Source: an uncultured Victivallales bacterium (GTDB lineage: Bacteria > Verrucomicrobiota > Lentisphaeria > Victivallales > UBA1829). From it: 64,000 nucleotides of DNA. The notes under the pieces were generated by a model that did no database searches, had not been told where the DNA came from, and saw only the letters and a list, made by a program, of their open reading frames with translations. Shown one piece after another: positions 55,799 to 64,000 of this stretch. The position numbers were made by a program, and so were the translations under genes. Position 1 is the stretch's first letter; each line of letters begins with the position of its first letter. The stretch spans positions 1-64,000 of the forward strand of contig CALXRI010000007.1 of NCBI GenBank assembly GCA_944390795.1, written 5' to 3'.

Positions 55799-56623
55799 AT
55801 GAAACGGACACCAGAAGATCAAGGTTCGGCGGAAGCCTCCGCGCGGCTCATGGGCGGAGGCCTCCGGAAACATTTCACCCTCATAGAGCTCCTCATTGTG
55901 ATATCGATCATCGCGATTCTGGCGGCGCTGCTGCTTCCCGCATTGAACCAGGCAAGGCGGAGCGCATTGAAAATCAGCTGCGCCGGCAATCTGAAGGCAA
56001 ACGGACAGGGGCTTCTGTTCTATGCGGATGACAACAAGGAAACATTTCCTTCCTTCCGGGAGGATCAGATGCCGAATGGACAGGAACTCCGGTTCTGGAC
56101 GAAGGCCCTGCTTTTCTACCGTTACATTTCCTGGAAGACGCTTGTGGACAAGGCGCTTGACGATGAAGCTCCATATCTCCAGCCGCGTTCCGCTCCGACG
56201 ATCACGGGAACGGACGGTCCGATTTCAATTCAAGGCGTTTCATACACAGGATATGGTTACAATTACGGCGCTCTTGGCTCAGAGCAGGCCAGGAGCGGAA
56301 CCTGGAACGGGAACAGCGCATCGCTGCGCAGTATCAAGCATCCTTCGAAAATGTATGCCGTCATGGACTGCCGGGACGGAGTCACTCTGAACCGGGGCAG
56401 CTCCAACGTCCTCGGCAAGTGGGGATCGCTGGCAAATTCAGGGTATGCCGATGCAATCCGCCACCGGGGACGGATCAATATCGTTTTCGTGGACGGGAGC
56501 GTTCGCGAGATTCTATCCTCCAATCAGCTGAATCCTTATGACTACAGCGCTCTGGGATACGTCAACTACGGAATTGATTACAACTGCGACTTCGGATGGA
56601 CCGGCGGACGCTGGCAGAACTGA
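55799..56623 (+). CDS. pseudopilin with prepilin-type N-terminal methylation domain (cassette C)
   Basis: The 274-aa protein has a 25-residue leader ending GGGLRKH and then [13 protein letters not shown]. The residue before F+1 is His. The C-terminal H-x9-DG motif is intact ([14 protein letters not shown]). It lies between the small secreted protein and the DUF4838 protein. A typical Shine-Dalgarno is not obvious, so the exact start is uncertain. Confidence 0.87.
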   Translation: MKRTPEDQGSAEASARLMGGGLRKHFTLIELLIVISIIAILAALLLPALNQARRSALKISCAGNLKANGQGLLFYADDNKETFPSFREDQMPNGQELRFWTKALLFYRYISWKTLVDKALDDEAPYLQPRSAPTITGTDGPISIQGVSYTGYGYNYGALGSEQARSGTWNGNSASLRSIKHPSKMYAVMDCRDGVTLNRGSSNVLGKWGSLANSGYADAIRHRGRINIVFVDGSVREILSSNQLNPYDYSALGYVNYGIDYNCDFGWTGGRWQN

Positions 56624-56651
56624 AGCGCAAACTGTCTTGCAGAGAGAAATC

Positions 56652-59600
56652 ATGAAAAAATTATTTGTCACACTCTTTTTGTCATTCTTTTCCATTCTGC
56701 TTTCCGCGTTCGACCTCGTAAAGGACGGGGAAAGCCTGGTTTACATTCATCTTCCGGAAAACGCCGGTCCAGTCAAGACGTTTGCGGCATCGGAGCTTTC
56801 CGCATGGATCAAGGCGATGACAGGCGCTTCCGTTCCCGTATCCGCCGGGAAACGGCCCGGCCTGCTTCCCGTGTCTTATCATCTGGCAGACGAAGCCGGA
56901 CTGGCAATGAACCCGGATGTCAAAAACGCGGCGGAATCGTTGAAGAATCAGGGATTTCTTCTGGATGCCGGTCCGCGCGGACTCCGGATCATTGCCGACG
57001 ATCCGCGCGGGATCACCTTCGGCAATTATTATCTGCTGCGCAGATACGGCGGGATCCTGTTCTTTCATCCGGATACGGAACCTTATGTCCCCCGGACAAA
57101 GAACTTTTCCGTTCCGGACGGTCTCACCGTGAAAATACCGATGCGCCTGCGGGACATGGGGCTGCCGCCCGGCAACGGGGCTCCGGCCACGCCGGAAGTC
57201 CGCGAGGCATGCGCATTGTGGAATGTCCGCAACGGCTTTCCGCTGAAGAATTACAATCCGGGAAAGAACCCGGAAGAGTATGCCCCGGGCAATTACTACA
57301 CCAATGGAACGATCCGGAAACTGGGCTTTGTGCCTTACGGACAGGGCGGCGGCCATTATTCCATGGGGGTATGCATCAACCGGACTCCGGTCGATCCTGC
57401 CGAACTGAATCGCGAGGTCGCCGCAATCCTGAAAAATGAACGGAAACTTTTTTCCGCGAAGAGGAAAAACATTCTGGAAACCGTCAGGGAAATTGCACGG
57501 TTCCGTCTGATCTCGCGGAAACATCCGGAATATTACGGGCTCGTCGACGGGAAACGGGTCCCGACAGGAATCTTCTGCAGAAAAGGAGATGTTTATCTGG
57601 GAACCTCCTCCATGCCCTGCCTTTCCAATCCGGGCACGAGGAGACAGCTGATCGAGAACACGCTGGCCTTCAGGAACAGGCATTACGCAGGAATGCAGTA
57701 TTTTCACCAGATCTGCTGTGACGATCAGAGCCAGTGGTGCGAATGCCCCGAATGCATGAAACTTCTGAAAGCGAAGGGAGACAAGGCGTTTCCGGACAAG
57801 GCGTCCGACTACTACTGGGATTTTGTCAACGCCGTGGCGCCGGGAATACTGAAAGATCCGACGGTCCATCTGAATGTCTTTGTTTACCGGGACTATCAGG
57901 CGTTTCCGGAAAAGATCCGTCCGGTCCCGCATGAGCGCATGGACATCACCTTTGCCTGTCACGGAAGATGCTATCTGCATTCCATCACCGATCCGAAATG
58001 CCCGCTCAACCGGAAGTTTTTTGCCGAACTTCAGAAATGGATCAGCATCGGGATGCCCGTATCCACCATGGAATATGCCAATCAGACCCCGGGAAAAAGC
58101 AACTATGTGTTCTGGGAAAAGGCGTTTGTCCGGGACATCCGGTATTTCATGAAACACGACATCTCCATTCGGTCCGGCGGAGTCGGACCGTGGGCGGCTT
58201 ATGCAACGGAAGACAACTATTTCCGGCGGAATGCGGCAAAGTCCCGCTGGCAGATCGCCTGGCTCTGCGGCCATTTCATGTGGGACCCGGACGATGATCC
58301 GGATACGGTATGGGAAACGCTTTTCTCCCGCTACTACGGCAAGGCCTGGAAACCCATGCGGGAATACCGCCTTCTGCTCGAAAAAGCCATGCTGGACACC
58401 AGGCAGTGCATGGGATACGGCAGCGGCGGCATCCTGTTCGCCGAAGCGGGAGCGATGCCGGGAGTCCTGGAAAAAGCGAAGGCTCTTCTGGCGGAAGCGG
58501 AAAAGATTGCCGACGACGATCCGGTTCTTCTGAAACGGATCCTGATGGACAGGGAATACTTCCGGACAAACTGGCTGAATGCGGGGATTTCCGGCGACCG
58601 GATCAACGTCGCCAGAATTCCCCGGGCGGAAAAGCCGATCGTTCCGGATGGACGTCTGGATGAAAAGGAGTGGCTGAAAGCGCTCTCCCTGGATCGTTTC
58701 CTCTATGTGCTGAACGGCAACACTCCCGTCATGGGCACGACGGCGTTTCCCGCAAAGACGCAGGTGAAATTTCTGTATGACGACCACTCGCTTTATATCG
58801 GGGTGGAATGCGCTGCCCCGCCCTGGGGCGAAACTGAAATCGCAGGAGACGGTTCCGCGTTTGACGCCATGAAAGGCAGTCATCTTGAAATCGAACTGAC
58901 TTCCCCCTCCTTGAAAGGGAAATACTATCATCTGGCATTTTCCCTGAACGGGCATACGTATTCCGCCCTGACAATGGGCGACCGCCGGCGGGATCTGAAT
59001 GACCGGCTGCCATTTGAGCATAAAATCAGAAAAACCCCGTCCGCATGGACACTGGAACTCAGAATCGATGCGAAAAAGCTTGGAGGCATCCGGGACGGGG
59101 AATTCTGGAAAATTGATGTCGGGCGCTTTGCTCCGCGCAAGGATACCGCATACGCGACTCTTTCCGGCTACGGAATGCACGCTCCCGATTTCTGGCCCGT
59201 CTTCTCGTTCGGCGATGAGACGCTCTGGATCTCCAACGGCGGCTTTGAAACGCAGATTCCCCCTCCCTCCTCCGGCTCGAACGGGAAGAACTGGATCTTC
59301 CAGTCGGAAACCGTTCCCGGAAACTGGATCTATCAGGCGAACGGCGGAACTGCCGAGACGATTTCGAAGGACGCTCCCGAGGGAAAACATCTTCTCAGGA
59401 TCAAACCGCCGAGAAAGGGCTACCCCGCATTTCTTCTTCAGGAGCTGAGCAGTGCGGAAGCGCCGGAGAAGGGATTCCTGATAAAAATGAAAATCCGCGG
59501 ACGGGGTTCCGTTGAGCCCTATCTCGTTCTGAACCGCACACCCGGCGGACAGACATCCGCCCGCATCGGGAACCAGAAATTGCATCCCGCCGGAGAAGAT

Positions 59601-59723
59601 TGCTGGAAGGATGTCGAATGCGGACTGGAGAATGTTCCGGCAGGCGCCAAGAAACTCTTTCTCCGGATCACCGGAGAATGGATTGATCTGGATGATGTGC
59701 GGCTTGTTCCGATCCCGCAGTAA
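56652..59723 (+). CDS. secreted DUF4838 protein with CBM9-like and extra C-terminal module (cassette C)
   Basis: The 1023-aa protein has a signal peptide (MKKLFVTLFLSFFSILLSA). An N-terminal GH20/GH67-type region is followed by DUF4838 with the Cys cluster WCECPECMKL (about 361-370), a CBM9-like domain (about 653-854) and a C-terminal beta-sandwich module (about 858-1023) that is also encoded alone at 55069. The frame is open from 56538, but the ATG at 56652 carries the signal peptide. It starts 28 bases after the pseudopilin. Paralogues at 14615 and 39251. Confidence 0.84.
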   Translation: MKKLFVTLFLSFFSILLSAFDLVKDGESLVYIHLPENAGPVKTFAASELSAWIKAMTGASVPVSAGKRPGLLPVSYHLADEAGLAMNPDVKNAAESLKNQGFLLDAGPRGLRIIADDPRGITFGNYYLLRRYGGILFFHPDTEPYVPRTKNFSVPDGLTVKIPMRLRDMGLPPGNGAPATPEVREACALWNVRNGFPLKNYNPGKNPEEYAPGNYYTNGTIRKLGFVPYGQGGGHYSMGVCINRTPVDPAELNREVAAILKNERKLFSAKRKNILETVREIARFRLISRKHPEYYGLVDGKRVPTGIFCRKGDVYLGTSSMPCLSNPGTRRQLIENTLAFRNRHYAGMQYFHQICCDDQSQWCECPECMKLLKAKGDKAFPDKASDYYWDFVNAVAPGILKDPTVHLNVFVYRDYQAFPEKIRPVPHERMDITFACHGRCYLHSITDPKCPLNRKFFAELQKWISIGMPVSTMEYANQTPGKSNYVFWEKAFVRDIRYFMKHDISIRSGGVGPWAAYATEDNYFRRNAAKSRWQIAWLCGHFMWDPDDDPDTVWETLFSRYYGKAWKPMREYRLLLEKAMLDTRQCMGYGSGGILFAEAGAMPGVLEKAKALLAEAEKIADDDPVLLKRILMDREYFRTNWLNAGISGDRINVARIPRAEKPIVPDGRLDEKEWLKALSLDRFLYVLNGNTPVMGTTAFPAKTQVKFLYDDHSLYIGVECAAPPWGETEIAGDGSAFDAMKGSHLEIELTSPSLKGKYYHLAFSLNGHTYSALTMGDRRRDLNDRLPFEHKIRKTPSAWTLELRIDAKKLGGIRDGEFWKIDVGRFAPRKDTAYATLSGYGMHAPDFWPVFSFGDETLWISNGGFETQIPPPSSGSNGKNWIFQSETVPGNWIYQANGGTAETISKDAPEGKHLLRIKPPRKGYPAFLLQELSSAEAPEKGFLIKMKIRGRGSVEPYLVLNRTPGGQTSARIGNQKLHPAGEDCWKDVECGLENVPAGAKKLFLRITGEWIDLDDVRLVPIPQ

Positions 59724-59772
59724 TGCAGTTTTCCCGCAAAGCGCTATAATTTTTCAAAGGAGATTATTCTTC

Positions 59773-62673
59773 ATGGGACTCAGCAGTTTTTATTATGATT
59801 TCAAGGCGGAACGTCAGATCCGGAACTGGGTCGTCCAGTCGGAGCCGGGGGATGGAGCGGCAAAAATTCTGCGCGGCGCCGTCGAACTGCCTCCCGGACG
59901 CTATTTCCTGCTTTGGAATGATCTCGCCTGCAGCCGACAGCAGCCCTGTCTGATCCGGAAAATCAACGGAAGGAATCCGGAAGAGGGCGAACACTTTTTT
60001 GTCTCCCCCGGGAGAGCCCGTTCCGGCCGGGCCTTTGAACATGCGGGCGGCACCTTTTCCGTGGAGGCGGAAGTGGAATTTCATTCCCTTCCGCCGGAAC
60101 AGTTCACAATGTGGATCGTTCCCGGATGGGAGGAGTGCCGCTCTGCGGAAAATTACCGCAGGACATTTTCCTCGCCGGAGACACCCGTCTCCCTTGCGGA
60201 ACTGCCCGTTCCGGATCATTCCGGGTTCCGCGCGGGGGCCGGAAGGAAGGAGATGCCCGGACGGTTTGGTTTTTTCTGCAGTTCCGGGCTGCTGGACTGC
60301 GCCATGACCCGTTTCGGCGTCATCAATAAGATGTTCCTGTGCGGACACCCCCGGTACCGCAAGCCATACGCCTGGAGTTTCGGAGTGATCCCCGAGGAGG
60401 AAATCAATTCGGAAACGCCTCCGGAAAATCTCTTTGTCAATCATGCAGCGGCATCCTGGCGACGGAACGGCACAACGCTGACTTTTTCGATCGCCATGCC
60501 GGGCGTTGTCGTCGAAAACTCCGACGACAACGCCACGCTTTCAAAACTGGAATTCGCGGGGAATTATCAGTATCTCATGACTTCGCGGGAAACGGTCTCC
60601 CTGGACCGCTTCCCGTGCGAGATGCCGGAAAACTTTCTGATTCTTTTCGGCTGCACCGATTTTCCGGACGTTCCTCTGCTTCTGATCTTTGACAGAAAAG
60701 TGCAGGCTGTTGACATCAGACGCCTTCCGACCGGACAGATTTCCTCTCTCTCTTTCCGCGGCGTCGGGCGCATGACGGTCATGTCGCTTTACGGCTTCCG
60801 GGCCTTCGAACCCCTTTCTCCCGACGATGACGCGTTCCGGAAGGAAGCGGTGTCGCGGGCACGCTTCTGGAGCCGGGCCTGCATGGCCTATCCGATCCGG
60901 ATCCGGGAATATTTCAGGAACGATCTCTCCGAGGACCGCACGGAGATTGTTCAGAAAACGCAATACCGCTGTTTTTCCGATGCCTGGAACACCGCGCCGC
61001 TGGAAATCTCGCTGCTGCCGCCGGTGCTCCCGCTCAGCGGCGAGCCCCTTCCCGAAGGCTGGACCGATCTTCACTTCCCTACCAAATACGGCCCGCTCTA
61101 TGCTTATGCCGGAGACACCTTGACTTATCCGCTCCGTCTGATTTCCCGTTACCGGAAATATCCGCTGCGCAAGGACGGTTCCGAGGCGGAGGCGAAACTG
61201 TCGGAAACGCTCAAGGAGTTCTTCGACTTTGAAGCGCGATTCCCGGATTCCATTCAAAGCTATGCCTATCCGGGCGCAGTTCTGGAATCCTACGCCTATT
61301 GTGCGGGCATGTTCAATTTCATGCCGCCGGAACGCCGGGATTTTCTGGCAAAGACTCTTGCCGAACGCATGAAGCTGGCCTGCGATCCCGGGCGGACCTA
61401 TACGCTGCTGCTGACTCATCATGCCAAACTGATGAAGGAAAATCCTGAAACGGACGAGGTTTACCGCTATTACATGTCCGGAACCATTCCGCGGTTTGAA
61501 AACATGCGGAACATGGTGGAACGGACAGAACCGCTGACCGGCGAGAAATACAATATCTGCTATCTCAATGTCTCGATGCTGAGCAGCGGGGAACTGCCGG
61601 ACGGCACTGAAAAGTCCATTTCCTCCTATCCCCTCCTCTACATGGAGAATGACTGGGGAATCGGAATCACCATGCAGATGCTTTATACGGCGGCGCTGGT
61701 ATCCGGCGATTATTCCGCAGTCCGGAAAAACTGGGATTCGCTGAAGAAAACCTTCCGTTACTTTGACGTCTTTCACGACTGGGCCTGCATGGGAGCCGGT
61801 TATGCCGAGAAGGGCCGGACCTGGATCGAAGGCGCGAACTTCGGGGCGTTCACCTCCTATCCGGTTCTGGCGGAAGCGTCAGGCGATACGGAAGAGTATG
61901 AATACAGTTTGTATCTCGGCGCCAAAATGCTTGCCCTCTGTCTGGCGCGTCCGTTTGCCGGACCGTATTTCGCGGACGCCTACGGAGTGGAGCGATGGCT
62001 GGGCAATCATGTCTTTCAGGATGAATATCTCCGCGGACACAATTTCCAATATGTTCCGGACGATCTCGGAGCCGAACGCATCCGCCGCTTCGGCATTTCC
62101 CTGCTGACGACGGATGCGGTCTATCCGGAACTCTTTGACTCCTTCCGCAAAAGTTCGCCCCGAAAAGCCGGGGAATATTTCGACGCCTACCGCAGGGCCT
62201 TCCGCAACGGCTTCAATATCAAGCATCTGACGGATTACACTTATCTGATCGTCAATGACGCTATGGATGAGGAGCAGTCGGCCGAGGAAGTAAGGAAATC
62301 CATGCATCAGGCGATCGCGGAAGGCCGTTTCCTCACCCGGTGGCATGACATTCACCGTTTTGAAAATTTTCTGCCAGGCACCTGGCTGGAAGCCCAGATT
62401 CTGGCATGGCTGGAAATGCGGGAGCAGCCCGTATGGCTGGAAAACTGGAAGGGAATGCGGATTCTGGACGCGGTCTGGCATGCTTCCGGAAAGAAAGCGG
62501 TGATCCGCCTGGAAAAAAGTGAGGACATCCCCATGCTTCTACGGATTGGAGTCCGCAGTTTTGATTTTGCAGCGGATCTGGACGGCAGACCTGTTCCATT
62601 CCGGCAGGACTCTCTGAACGGCGCGGCGGAAATCCCGATCCCGGGCGCAGGAACATTGACTCTCTCTTTCTGA
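59773..62673 (+). CDS. large protein of unknown function, probable (alpha/alpha) barrel (cassette C)
   Basis: The 966-aa protein has no signal peptide or membrane helices. The first ~480 residues are beta-rich; the second half looks like an (alpha/alpha)-barrel of repeated helix pairs (LLYMENDWGIGITMQMLYT, GPYFADAYG) as in many glycan-processing enzymes. I could not place it in a family or identify catalytic residues. The ATG at 59773 has AAAGGAG about 10 bases upstream. Last gene of cassette C; it may process material taken up by the cell. Confidence 0.7.
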   Translation: MGLSSFYYDFKAERQIRNWVVQSEPGDGAAKILRGAVELPPGRYFLLWNDLACSRQQPCLIRKINGRNPEEGEHFFVSPGRARSGRAFEHAGGTFSVEAEVEFHSLPPEQFTMWIVPGWEECRSAENYRRTFSSPETPVSLAELPVPDHSGFRAGAGRKEMPGRFGFFCSSGLLDCAMTRFGVINKMFLCGHPRYRKPYAWSFGVIPEEEINSETPPENLFVNHAAASWRRNGTTLTFSIAMPGVVVENSDDNATLSKLEFAGNYQYLMTSRETVSLDRFPCEMPENFLILFGCTDFPDVPLLLIFDRKVQAVDIRRLPTGQISSLSFRGVGRMTVMSLYGFRAFEPLSPDDDAFRKEAVSRARFWSRACMAYPIRIREYFRNDLSEDRTEIVQKTQYRCFSDAWNTAPLEISLLPPVLPLSGEPLPEGWTDLHFPTKYGPLYAYAGDTLTYPLRLISRYRKYPLRKDGSEAEAKLSETLKEFFDFEARFPDSIQSYAYPGAVLESYAYCAGMFNFMPPERRDFLAKTLAERMKLACDPGRTYTLLLTHHAKLMKENPETDEVYRYYMSGTIPRFENMRNMVERTEPLTGEKYNICYLNVSMLSSGELPDGTEKSISSYPLLYMENDWGIGITMQMLYTAALVSGDYSAVRKNWDSLKKTFRYFDVFHDWACMGAGYAEKGRTWIEGANFGAFTSYPVLAEASGDTEEYEYSLYLGAKMLALCLARPFAGPYFADAYGVERWLGNHVFQDEYLRGHNFQYVPDDLGAERIRRFGISLLTTDAVYPELFDSFRKSSPRKAGEYFDAYRRAFRNGFNIKHLTDYTYLIVNDAMDEEQSAEEVRKSMHQAIAEGRFLTRWHDIHRFENFLPGTWLEAQILAWLEMREQPVWLENWKGMRILDAVWHASGKKAVIRLEKSEDIPMLLRIGVRSFDFAADLDGRPVPFRQDSLNGAAEIPIPGAGTLTLSF

Positions 62674-62936
62674 AAACGGCATCCGTGCGAGGTTTTCCGG
62701 AAGAAGCGTTCAGAACGTTTTGCAGAAAGGAAACAAGACAGGCTGGTTCAGAATCTCCGCCCGTCCCCCCTGCCCGGCAGCGAGCAGCTTCTCTCTCCCG
62801 TTTTCCCGTGCTCCGCCTCGCAGCATGTTGTTTTCATGACGTTCCCGCCGCGCTTCCGGCTGGCAGGAGCCGCCCGTGACATCCGGAAGCGCCTTCAGGA
62901 CCGGACAATTGCCCATGGCGGCATTCCCGCGCGGAT

Positions 62937-64000
62937 TCAGAGCGGATGCCTGAGACGGTCCGCAAGCCCGGACTGGCGGATTGTCAGACGCTTGAGCGCG
63001 GTGGCAATCACGGTGCGGTCCGCCCACAGTTCCACATGCTCCTCCGCGCGCGTGATTGCCGTATAGAGCAGTTCGCGCGTCAGAATCGGCGTGTCGTGAT
63101 CCGGCAGAATGATGAGCACATTCTGAAATCCCGATCCCTGCGACTTGTGAATCGTCATGGCGAACACAGCCTCATGTTCCGGGAGTTCGAACACATGGAA
63201 CGAACGGAAGGCTCCCGGTCTGCGCGAATCGGGAAAATACACCCGGGTTCCCCCTGAATCGGAATGCCAGACCAGACCGATATCCCCGTTGAAGAGCCCC
63301 GTCTCCGGATGGTTGCGCACAATCATCAGCGGCAATCCGGCGCTGAACGGCTCCGTCATGCGCAGATGCGCCCGGAGCGCGGCGTTGACCGCAAGTGTTC
63401 CATATGGCCCGTTCCGGAGCGCGCAGAGAATCTTGAAACGCCCGATCAGGTCAAAGGCGCAATGCATCGCCCCTTCTCCGCCGCACTCGGCAAGATCGCG
63501 CAGTTCGCGGAAGGCGTGGAAAGTCTCCTCTCCGGGAAGACGGATCCGAGGTTCGGAAATCCGCTGAAACAGCGCACGCTCGAATCCCCCGCGCGGCAGC
63601 TTCCTTGTATGAAAATCGGCGGCATCGCAGTCCGCCACACGGTCTGTGACGCGTTGCAGTGCTTCCGGGGAATCCACGTTCCGGATCGCCGAACCGATCG
63701 CACTGATGTTCGGCGCATTCCCCGAGCGGTGGTTCTTCACCAGCTCCGCAATGCATCCGGAGAGCGGCAGCGTGTCGGAAACAACGGGGAAAGTCCACGC
63801 CGTCTGGCGCTGAAACGCCGCTGCGGTCCGTTCCCGCATGACATTGCGCGCTCCGCATGCGCAGAGATCCGCCAGAACCGCGCCGGCATCCACCGATGCA
63901 AGCTGATCCTTGTCACCGAGGAGAACAATCTTCGCCGCGGGACGCACCGCACGGAGCAGCTTTGCCATCAGGGGAAGCGAAACCATCGAAGCTTCATCCA
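62937..64000 (-). CDS. RecD-like DNA helicase, 5' part missing at the window edge
   Basis: The frame runs off the right edge. At the edge the minus strand reads DEASM, the RecD-type Walker B motif, so the gene continues beyond 64000 and the internal ATG at 63986 is not the start. Visible motifs: IVLLGDKDQLASVDAGAVLA, FAMTIHKSQGSGF and LYTAITRAEEHVELW (helicase motifs III-VI). It could be the alpha subunit of exonuclease V or a stand-alone RecD2. Convergent with cassette C; 62674-62936 between them holds nothing recognised. Confidence 0.88.
   Translation of the reverse strand, partial: DEASMVSLPLMAKLLRAVRPAAKIVLLGDKDQLASVDAGAVLADLCACGARNVMRERTAAAFQRQTAWTFPVVSDTLPLSGCIAELVKNHRSGNAPNISAIGSAIRNVDSPEALQRVTDRVADCDAADFHTRKLPRGGFERALFQRISEPRIRLPGEETFHAFRELRDLAECGGEGAMHCAFDLIGRFKILCALRNGPYGTLAVNAALRAHLRMTEPFSAGLPLMIVRNHPETGLFNGDIGLVWHSDSGGTRVYFPDSRRPGAFRSFHVFELPEHEAVFAMTIHKSQGSGFQNVLIILPDHDTPILTRELLYTAITRAEEHVELWADRTVIATALKRLTIRQSGLADRLRHPL

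Noticed and set aside
56682-59585. Long minus-strand frame opposite the cassette C DUF4838 gene
   Set aside because: Same reason: the plus-strand gene is well supported and the antisense has no domain or good start.

Overview
This is a 64 kb chromosomal stretch of moderately GC-rich DNA from a bacterium of the PVC group, most likely a gut-type Lentisphaerae (Victivallis-like). The basis is the co-occurrence of FTLIELLVV pseudopilins with H-x9-DG tails, DUF4838/CBM9-like secreted proteins, DUF5107-TPR proteins and GntR/LacI hybrid regulators. That family mix is typical of Victivallales, but the assignment is inference: there is no rRNA gene here to fix it. No phage, insertion sequence or CRISPR array was found.

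Layout. (1) 97-3594, minus: an operon of GH29 alpha-L-fucosidase, a cyclase-family hydrolase, and an AAC(3)-like acetyltransferase fused to a sugar-isomerase TIM barrel. (2) 3898-35642: mostly housekeeping genes: corA-like/fmdB/rsmA, serC, an LptF/G permease, thrC, tolB, folC, PIN-PhoH, an RNase II-family nuclease, purA, rodA, a radical SAM protein, a WecA/MraY-like transferase, an EF-hand membrane protein, a PP2C phosphatase and a GT39-like/TPR protein. The first glycan cassette (12764-17464) interrupts this block. (3) 35790-36903: an initiator tRNA followed by a terminator, a run of hairpins, a dispersed repeat, and about 0.8 kb in which no gene could be supported. (4) 36904-62673: an accessory region made of glycan cassettes plus an aquaporin. 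(5) 62937-64000: the 3' part of a recD-like helicase cut by the window edge.

The main system is a modular cassette: transcriptional regulator, then pseudopilin, then a large secreted DUF4838 protein with a CBM9-like domain. It occurs three times (12764-17464; 36904-42076; 53711-62673, the last with an AraC regulator and two extra genes). A fourth variant (43570-53642) has a GntR/LacI regulator divergent from an operon of DUF5107-TPR protein, TIM-barrel hydrolase-like protein, pseudopilin, and GH20-like/CBM9/LamG-like protein. None of the four loci contains a SusC/SusD pair, ABC importer or PTS gene. All four pseudopilins lack the glycine normally found just before the prepilin cleavage site. 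My inference is that each cassette is a regulated glycan-harvest unit in which a dedicated pseudopilin serves secretion, display or anchoring of the co-encoded enzyme. The sequence shows the architecture; the mechanism is hypothesis.

Several start codons were set by Shine-Dalgarno position, so some starts are internal to the longest open frame. Function calls come from motif and family recognition by eye, without database searches.
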